Source of the DNA: Ehretia macrophylla
Taxonomy: Eukaryota > Streptophyta > Magnoliopsida > Boraginales > Ehretiaceae
Direction of reading: 5' to 3'
Length of the DNA stretch: 64,000 nucleotides
NCBI GenBank assembly: GCA_037974665.1
Contig: CM075768.1
Span: 66,677,816 to 66,741,815, forward strand
Part shown: positions 56,740-64,000 of the stretch, one piece after another
Layout of the letters: each line of letters begins with the position of its first letter
How positions within the stretch are numbered: the first letter of the stretch is position 1
Position numbers and translations under genes: made by a program
Notes under the pieces: generated by a model
What the model saw: only the letters and a program-made list of their open reading frames with translations
Told to the model about the DNA's origin: nothing
Databases searched by the model: none

Positions 56740-57297
56740 CCTTTTCAATTTTTTTTCTTCCGGTTAGGGTTGCCAAGATACTTTATCCACCACATTTCTA
56801 TTATCGAAGCCCACGGTACCTTGGGCAAGACAACTTCGCTTCACGTGGAGGTTGGGCCCGCAAACCGAGGGCGTAGGGCTTGCGACCAGGTCTCCATCGC
56901 TCTAGTGCCCATAAGTTTTGATCCGTAAGGAGTTACGCGGCGCATAGTATACCGTTGGAAAGCACTCCGAGAGCTCTATGACGGGGGCAGCAAGCTTGCT
57001 TGCTGTTCCCTTTTTGGAGCCCAAAATCGAACGCTTTCATCAGTTTCGGGCAACTTTCCTTATTAAGCTCTGTTTTTCCATCCCGGATCGTACGTCGTGA
57101 GCTGTTAAATGGACGACAACCTTACTCGCTGGACATTAGAGGGCCCTACAATGCGTCGATATCACGTCTTGCCAGGATGCTGCGTTGTTGTAGCGGATGG
57201 GTTGTTGTTAAGCCCATTGGGCCTTCTGAATGGGCCATCTCTCTAGCCTGGGACTGTGAACCGTTAACACAAAAAGGAATTCTACCCCGAACATGAC

Positions 57298-57416
57298 GGG
57301 TGCGATCATACCAGCACTAATGTACCGGATCCCATCAGAACTCCGAAGTTAAGCGTGCTTGGACAATAGTAGTACTAGGATGGGTGACCCTTTGGGAAGT
57401 CCTCGTGTTGCACCCC
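57298..57416 (+). rRNA. 5S rRNA gene copy 64
   Basis: Full length. Changes are C26T, G66A, G68A, G70T, C94T and C95T. Its spacer has the GCCAGGATGCTG and TTGTAGCGG variants also found after copy 65. Confidence 0.9.
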
Positions 57417-57975
57417 CTTTTTCAATTTTTTTTTTCTCCGGTTAGGGTTGCCAAGATACTTTATCCACCACAATTCTATTATCGAATCCCACGGCACCTT
57501 GGACAAGACAACTTTGCTTCACTTGGAGGCTGGGCCCGCAAGCCGAGGGCGTAGGGCTTGTGACCAGGTCTCCGTCGCTCAGGTGCCAATAACTTTTGAT
57601 CTGTATGGAGTTACGCGGCGCATAGCATACCGTTTGAAAGCATTCCGGGAGATCTACGACGAGGGCAGCCAGCTTGCTCGCTGTGCCCTTTTTGGAGCCA
57701 AAAATCGAACATTTTCATCAGTTTCGGGACACTTTTCTTATTAAGCTATGTTTTTTCGTCCCTGATCGTACGTCGTGAGCTGTTAAATGGACGACAACCT
57801 TACTCGCCAGACATTAGAGGGCCCTACAATGCGTCGATATCACGTCTTGCCAGGATGCTGCGTTGTTGTAGCGGGTGGGTTGTTGTTAAGCCCATTGGGC
57901 CATCTGAATGGGCCATCTCTCTAGGCTGGGACTGTGAACCGTTAACACAAAAAGGAATTCTACCCCGAACATGAC

Positions 57976-58094
57976 GGGTGCGATCATACCGGCACTAATG
58001 TACCGGATCCCATCAGAACTCCGAAGTTAAGCGTGCTTGGACAAGAGTAGTACTAGGATGGGTGACCCTTTGGGAAGTCCTCGTGTTGCACCCC
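57976..58094 (+). rRNA. 5S rRNA gene copy 65
   Basis: Full length. Changes are A16G, C26T, G66A, G68A, C94T and C95T, nearly the same set as copy 64. Confidence 0.9.
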
Positions 58095-58652
58095 CCTTTT
58101 CAATTTTTTTTCCTCCGGTTAGGGTAGCCAAGATACTTTATCCACCATATTTCTATTATCGAATCCCACGGCACCTTGGGCTAGACAACTTCCCTTCACG
58201 TGGAGGTTGGGCACGTAAACCGACGGCGTAGGGCTTGTGACCAAGTCTCCGTCGCTCCGGTTCCCATAACTTTTGATCCGTAAGGAATTACGCGGCGCAC
58301 AGCATACGGTTGGAAAGCTCTCCGAGAGCTCTACGACGGGGGCCAGAAGCTTGCTTGTTGTTCACTTTATTGAGCGCAAAATGGAACGATTTCATCAGTT
58401 TCGGGCCACTTTTCTTATTAAGCTCTATTTTTTCATCCCGGATCGTACGTCGTGACCTGTTAAAAGGACGACAATCTTACTCGCTGGACATTAGAGGGCC
58501 CTACAATGCGTCGATATCACATCTTGCGAGGATGCCGCATTGTTGAAGCGGATGGGTTATTGTTAAGCCCATTGGGCCTTCTGAATGGGCCATCTCTATA
58601 GGCTGGGACTGTGAACCGTTAACACAAAAAGGAATTCTACCCCCAACATGAC

Positions 58653-58771
58653 GGATGCGATCATACCAGCACTAATGCACTGGATCCCATCAGAACTCCG
58701 AAGTTAAGCGTGCTTGGGCTAGAGTAGTACTTGGATGGGTGACCCGCTAGGAAGTCCTCGTGTTGCACCCC
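58653..58771 (+). rRNA. 5S rRNA gene copy 66
   Basis: Full length. Changes are G3A, C29T, G68T, A80T, C94G and G97A. Confidence 0.9.
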
Positions 58772-59330
58772 CCTTTTCAATTCTGTTTCCTCTGGTTAGG
58801 GTTGCCAAGATACTTTGTCCACCACATTTCTATTATCGAATCCCACGGCATCTTGGGCAAGATAACTTCGCTTCACGTGGAGGCTGGGCCCACAAACTGA
58901 GGGCGTTGGGCTTGTGACCAGGTCTCCGTCGCTCTGGTGCCCATAACTTTTGATTCGTAAGGAGTTACGCTGCGCACACCATACTGTTGGAAAGCTCTCC
59001 GAGAGCTCTACGATAGGGGCAGCGAGCTTGCTCGTTGTGCCCTTTTTTGGAGCCCAAAATCGAACGTTTTCATCAGTTTCGGGCCACTTTTCTAATTTAC
59101 CCCCGTTTTACCGTCCCGTATCGTACGTCGTGAGCTGTTAAAAGGACGACAACCTTACTCGCGGGACATTAGAGGGCCCTACAACGCTTCGATATCTCGT
59201 CTTGTGAGTATGCTAGGTTGTTGAAGCGGATGGGTTGTTGTTAAGCCCATTGGGCCTTCTGAATGGGCCATCTCTCTAGGCTGGGACTGTGAACAGTTAA
59301 CACAAAAAGGAATTCTACCCCCACCATGAT

Positions 59331-59390
59331 GGGTGCGATCATACTAGCACTAATGCACCGGATCCCATCAGAACTCTAAAGTTAAGCGTG
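59331..59390 (+). pseudogene. 5S rRNA pseudogene, copy 67 (3' half deleted)
   Basis: Only about the first 60 nucleotides remain, ending GTTAAGCGTG; then a short GTT and the spacer CTTTTCAATTTTTT. The end of the A box, the intermediate element and the C box are gone, so neither promoter nor RNA can be functional. Remaining changes include C15T, C47T and G48A. Confidence 0.93.
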
Positions 59391-59951
59391 GTTCTTTTCA
59401 ATTTTTTTTCCTCCAGTTAGGGTTGCCAAGATACTTTATCCACCCCATTTCTATAATTGAATCTCACGGCACCTTGGGCAAGGCAACTTCACTTCACGTG
59501 GAGGCTGGGCCCGCAAACCGAAGGCGGAGGGCTTGTGACCAGGTCTCCGTCGCTCCGGTGCGGATAACTTTTGATCTGTAAGGAGTAACGCGGCGCACAA
59601 CGTACCGTTGGAAAGCTCTCCGAGAGCTTTACGACAGGAGCAGCAAGCTTGCCTGTTGTGCCCCTTTTGGAGCCCAAAATCGAACATTTTCTTCAGTTTC
59701 AGGCCACTTTTTTTTATTAAGCACCGTTTTTCCGTCCCGGATCGTACGTCGTGAGATGTTAAAAAGACGACAACCTTACTCGCTGGACATTAGAGGGCCC
59801 AACAATGCGTGGATATCACGTCTTACGAGGATACTGCGTTGTTGAAGCGGATGGGTTGTTGTTAAGCCCATTGGGCCTTCTAAATGGGCCATCTCTCCAG
59901 GCTGGGACTGTGAACCGTTAACACAAAAAGGAATTCTACCCCCAACTAGAC

Positions 59952-60070
59952 GGGTGCGATCATACCAGCACTAATGCACCGGATCCCATCAGAACTCCAA
60001 AGTTAAGCATGTTTAGGCGAGAGTAATACTAGGATGCGTGACCCCTTGGGAAGTCCTCGTGTTGCACCCC
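59952..60070 (+). rRNA. 5S rRNA gene copy 68
   Basis: Full length. Changes are G48A, G58A, C61T and G64A (A box), G75A, G86C and C95T. Confidence 0.88.
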
Positions 60071-60628
60071 CCTTTTCAATTTTTTTTCCTCCGGTTAGGG
60101 TTTCCAATGTACTTTATCCACCACATTTCTATTATCGAATCCCACGGCATCTTGGACAAGACAACTTCGCTTCACGTGGAGGCTGGGCCCGCAAACCGAA
60201 GGCGTAGGGCTTGCGACCAAGTCTCCATCGCTCCGGTGCCCATAACTTTTGATCCATAAGGAGTTACGCGGCGCACAGCATACCGTTGGAAAGCTGTACG
60301 AGAGCTCTACGACGGGGGCAGCGAGCTTGCTCGCTTTGCCCATTTTGGAGCCGAAAATCGAACATTTTCATCAGTTTCGGGCCACTTTTCTTATTAAGCT
60401 CTGTTTTTCCGTCCCGGATCGTACGTCGTGAGCTGTTAAATGGACGACAACCTTACTCGCTGGACATTTGAGGGCCCTACAATGCGTCAATATCACGTCT
60501 TGCGATGATGATGCATTGTTGAAGCGGATGGGTTGTTGTTAAGCCCATTGGGCCTTCTGAATGGGCCATCTCTCTAGGCTGGGATTGTGAACCGTTAACA
60601 CAAAAAGGAATTCTACCCCCAACATGAC

Positions 60629-60747
60629 GGGTGCAATCATACCAGCACTAATGCACCGGATCCCATCAGAACTCCGAAGTTAAGCGTGCTTGGGCGAGAG
60701 TAGTACTAGGATGGGTGGCCCCCTGGGAAGTCCTCGTGTTGCACCCC
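60629..60747 (+). rRNA. 5S rRNA gene copy 69 (closest to majority)
   Basis: Full length with G7A and A90G only. Together with copy 35 the best-preserved gene in the window, though A90G lies in the C box. Confidence 0.94.
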
Positions 60748-61306
60748 CCTTTTCAATTTTTTTGTCCTTCGGTTAGGGTTGCCAAGATAATTTATCCACC
60801 ACAATTCTATATTCGAATCCCACTGTACCTTGGGCAAGACAACTTCGCTTCACTTGGAGGTTGAGCCCGCAAACCGAGGGCGTAGGGCTTGTGACCAGGT
60901 CTCCGTCGTTCCGGTGCCCATAACTTTTGATCCGTAAGGAGTTACACGGCGCACAGTATACCGTTGGAAAGCACTTCGAGAGCTGTAGGACGTGGGCTGT
61001 AAGCTTGCTGGCTATGCCCTTTTTGGAGACCAAAATCGAACGTTTTCATCAGTTTTGGACCACTTTTCTTATTAAGCTCTGTTTTTTCGTCCTAGATCGT
61101 ACGTCGTGACCTGTTAAAAGGATGACAACCTTACTCGTGGGACATTAGAGGGCCCTACAATGCGTCGATATCACGTCTTGCGAGGTTGCTGCGTTGTTGA
61201 AGCGGATGGGTTGTTGTTAAGCCCATTGGTGCTTCTGAACGGGCCATCTCTCTAGGCTGGGACTGTGAAACGTTAACACAAAAAGGAATTCTACCCCCAA
61301 CATGAC

Positions 61307-61425
61307 AGATGCGATCATACCAGCACTAATGCACCGGATCCTATCAGAACTCTGAAGTTAAGCGTGCTTGGGCGAGAGTAGTACTAGGATGGGTGACTCT
61401 ATGGGAAGTCCTCGTGTTGCACCCT
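61307..61425 (+). rRNA. 5S rRNA gene copy 70 (C box altered)
   Basis: Full length. C92T, C94T and C95A fall in the C box; also G1A, G3A, C36T, C47T and C119T. Confidence 0.88.
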
Positions 61426-61982
61426 CCTTTTAAATTTTTTTTCCTCCAGTTATGGTTGCCAAGATACTTTATCCACCCCATTTCTATTATTGAATCCCAC
61501 GGCACCTTGGGTAAGACAACTTCGCTTCACGTGGAGGTTGGGCCCGCAAACCGAGGGCGTAGGGCTTGTGACCTGGTCTCCGTCGCTCCGGTGCCAATAA
61601 CTTTTGATCTGTAAGGAGTAACGCGGCGCACAGCATACGATTGGAAAGCTCTCCGAGAGTTTTACGATGGTGGCAGCAAGCTTGCTTACTGTGCCCTTTT
61701 TGGAGCCCAAAATCGAACATTTTCATCAGTTTAGGGACACTTTTCTTATTAAGCTCTGTTTTTCATCCCGGATCGTACGTCGTTAGTTGTTAAAAGGATG
61801 ACAACCTTACTCGCTGGACATTAGAGGGCCCTACAATGCGTCGATATCACGTCTTACGAGGATGCTGCATTGTTGAAGCGAATGGGTTGTTGTTAAGCCC
61901 ATTGGGCCTTCTGAATGGGCCATCTCTCTAGGCTGGGACTATGAACCGTTAACACAAAAAGGAATTCTACCCCCAACATGAT

Positions 61983-62101
61983 GGGTGCGATCATACCAGC
62001 ACTAATGCACCGGATCCCATCAGAACTCAGAAGTTAGGTGTGGTTGGGCGAGAGTAGATCTAGGATGGATGTCACCTTGGGAAGTCCTGGTGGTGCACCC
62101 C
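61983..62101 (+). rRNA. 5S rRNA gene copy 71 (strongly diverged)
   Basis: Full length but with about a dozen changes, including A55G, C57T and C61G (A box), T76A, A77T, and G87A, A90T, C92A and C95T (C box). Probably a pseudogene. Confidence 0.84.
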
Positions 62102-62659
62102 CTTTTTAAATTTTTTTTCGTCCGGTTAGGGTAGACAAGATACTTTATCCACCACATTTCTATTATCGAATCCCACGGCATGTTGGGCAAGACATCTTCG
62201 CTTCACGTGGAGGCTGGGCCCGTAAACCGAGGGCGTAGGGCTTGTGACTAGGTCTCCGTCGCTCCGGTGCCCATAACTTTTGATCCGTAAGGAGTTACGC
62301 AGCGCACAGCATACCGTTGGAAAGCTCTCCGAGAGCTCTACAATGGGGGCTACGACCTTGCTCGATGTGCCCTTTGTGGAGCCCCAAATTGAACGTTTTC
62401 ATCAGTTTCGGGGTACTTTTCTTATTAAACTATGTTTTTCTGTCCTGGATCATACTTCGTGAGTTGTTAAAAGGACGACAACCTTACTCGCTGGACATTA
62501 GAGGGCCCTACAATGCGTCGATATCACGTCTTGCGAGGAAGCTGCGTTGTTGAAGCGGATAAGTTGTTGTTAAGCCCATTGGGCATTCTGAATGGGCCAT
62601 CTCTATAGGCTGGGACTTTGAACCGTTAACACAAAAATGAATTCTACCCCCACCATGAC

Positions 62660-62778
62660 AGGTGCAATCATACCAGCACTAATGCACCGGATCCCATCAG
62701 AACTCCAAAGTTAAGCGTGCTTGGGCGAGAGTAGTACTAGGATGGGTGACCCCCTGGGAAGTCCTCGTATTGCACCCC
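62660..62778 (+). rRNA. 5S rRNA gene copy 72
   Basis: Full length with G1A, G7A, G48A and G110A. Promoter boxes are of majority type. Confidence 0.92.
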
Positions 62779-63336
62779 TTTTTTCAATTTTTTTTCCACC
62801 GGTTAGGGTTGCCAAGATACTTTATCCACCACATTTCTATTATCGAATCCCACGGCATCTTGGGCAAAACAACTTCGCTTCACGTGGAGGCTGGGCCCGC
62901 AAAACGAGGTCGTAGGGCCTGTGACCCGGTCTCCGTCACTCCGGTGCCCATAACTTTTGATCCGTAAGGAGTTACGCAGCACACAGCATACCGTTGGAAA
63001 GCCCTCCGAGAGCTCTACGACGGGGGCAGCGAGCTTGCTCACTGTGCCCTTTGTGGAGCCCAAAATCGAACGTTTTCATCAGTTTCGGGCCACTTTTCTT
63101 ATTATGCTCTATTTTTCCGTTCTGGATCGTACGTAGTGAGCTGTTAAAAGGACAACAACCTTACTCGCTGGACATTAGAGGGCCCTACAATGCGTCGATA
63201 TCACGTCTTGCGAGGATGCTGCGTTGTTGAACCGGATGGGTTGTTGTTAAGCCCATTGGGCCTTCTGAATGGGCCATCTCTCTAGGCTGGGACTGTGAAC
63301 CGTTAACACAAAAAGGAATTCTACCCCCACCATGAC

Positions 63337-63454
63337 GGGTGTGATCATACAGCACTAATGCACCGGATCCCATCAGAACTCCGAAGTTAAGCGTGCTCTG
63401 GCGAGAGTAGTACTAGGATAGGTGACCCTGTGGGAAGTCCTCGTGTTGCACCCC
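63337..63454 (+). rRNA. 5S rRNA gene copy 73
   Basis: 118 nt, one C of ATACCAGC lost. Also C6T, T63C, G64T, G85A, C94T and C95G. The last gene in the window; the next should start about 14 bp past the end. Confidence 0.89.
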
Positions 63455-64000
63455 CCTTTTCAATTTTTTTTCCTCTAGTTAGGGTTGCAAAGATACTTTA
63501 TCCACCACTTTTCTATTATCGAATCCCACGGCACCTTGGGCAAGACAACTTCACTGCACGTGGAGGCTGGGCCCGAAAACCGAGGGCGTAGGGCCTGTGA
63601 CCAGGTCTCCGTCGCTCTGGTGCCCATAACTTTTGATCCGTAAGGAGTAACGCGGCGCACAGCATACCATTGGAAAGCTCTCTGAGAGCTCTACGACGGG
63701 GGAAGCAAGCTTGCTTGCTGTGCCCTTTTTGGAGCCCAAAATCGAACATTTTGATCAGTTTCGGGCCACTTTTCTTATTAAGCTCTGTTTTTCCGACCCG
63801 GATCATACGTCGTGAGCTGTTAAAAGGACGACAACCTTACTCGCTGGACATTAGAGGGCCCTACATTTCGTCGATATTACGTCTTGCGAGGATGCTGTGT
63901 TGTTGAAGCGGATAGGTTGTTGTTAAGCCCATTGGGCCTTCTGAATGGGCCATCTCTCTAGGGTGAGACTGTGAACCATTAACACAAAAAGGAATTCTAC

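Larger units (their letters stand above)
39709..64000 (+). repeat. 5S rDNA tandem array, right block (units 38-73)
   Basis: Continuation of the same array, same orientation and same modal unit length. It resumes inside a 5S gene directly against the broken retrotransposon and runs off the window end within the spacer of unit 73 (63455-64000). Irregular units are 666 bp (41059-41724), 665 bp (47126-47801 preceded by 46461-47125), 705 bp (52540-53244) and 621 bp (59331-59951). The spacers hold the same elements as in the left block and no other gene that I can see. Confidence 0.95.

Noticed and set aside
1-64000. CRISPR array or bacterial origin suggested by regular repeats
   Set aside because: The repeat is a 5S gene with a Pol III promoter and terminator, the units are of about 677 bp, and plant LTR retrotransposons are present.
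1-64000. Naming the plant species from the 5S sequence or the spacer
   Set aside because: The gene is too conserved among angiosperms, and I do not recognise the spacer. A database search with the spacer would be decisive.

Overview
The window is nuclear DNA from a flowering plant, probably a eudicot. I cannot name the species. About 49 kb of it is one head-to-tail array of 5S ribosomal RNA genes, all on the + strand. I place 73 5S loci with a modal unit of about 677 bp: a gene of about 119 nt and a spacer of about 558 bp. Both window edges fall inside a unit, so the array continues on each side. The genes match the angiosperm 5S sequence along their whole length, including the internal Pol III promoter (A box, intermediate element, C box) and a T-run terminator just downstream.

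Layout: 1-25189 holds 5S units 1-37. The spacer of unit 22 is interrupted at 14646-15167 by a complete 522-bp terminal-repeat retrotransposon in miniature (TRIM) with a perfect 5-bp target duplication. 25190-39711 is a Ty3/gypsy chromovirus block (Tekay/Del-like: very long LTRs, tRNA-iMet primer site, C-terminal chromodomain). Its order is LTR - internal - LTR - internal, and the second internal region stops abruptly inside reverse transcriptase. 39709-64000 holds 5S units 38-73, re-entering the array at nucleotide 4 of a 5S gene.

Nothing in the window encodes a clearly functional cellular protein. The two gag-pol copies carry different stop codons or frameshifts and are dead. The many 60-110 codon ORFs in the spacers are repeats of the same non-coding spacer.

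The notable biology is in the array itself. By eye no 5S copy exactly matches the window's own majority sequence, and many changes are transitions at CpG sites. Variant families are interspersed. A three-unit higher-order repeat of about 2.02-2.03 kb is visible around 43.6-47.6 kb. Several units carry deletion or filler scars. This looks like an old, poorly homogenised, probably silenced part of a 5S locus. Variant calls were made by eye and should be confirmed by alignment.
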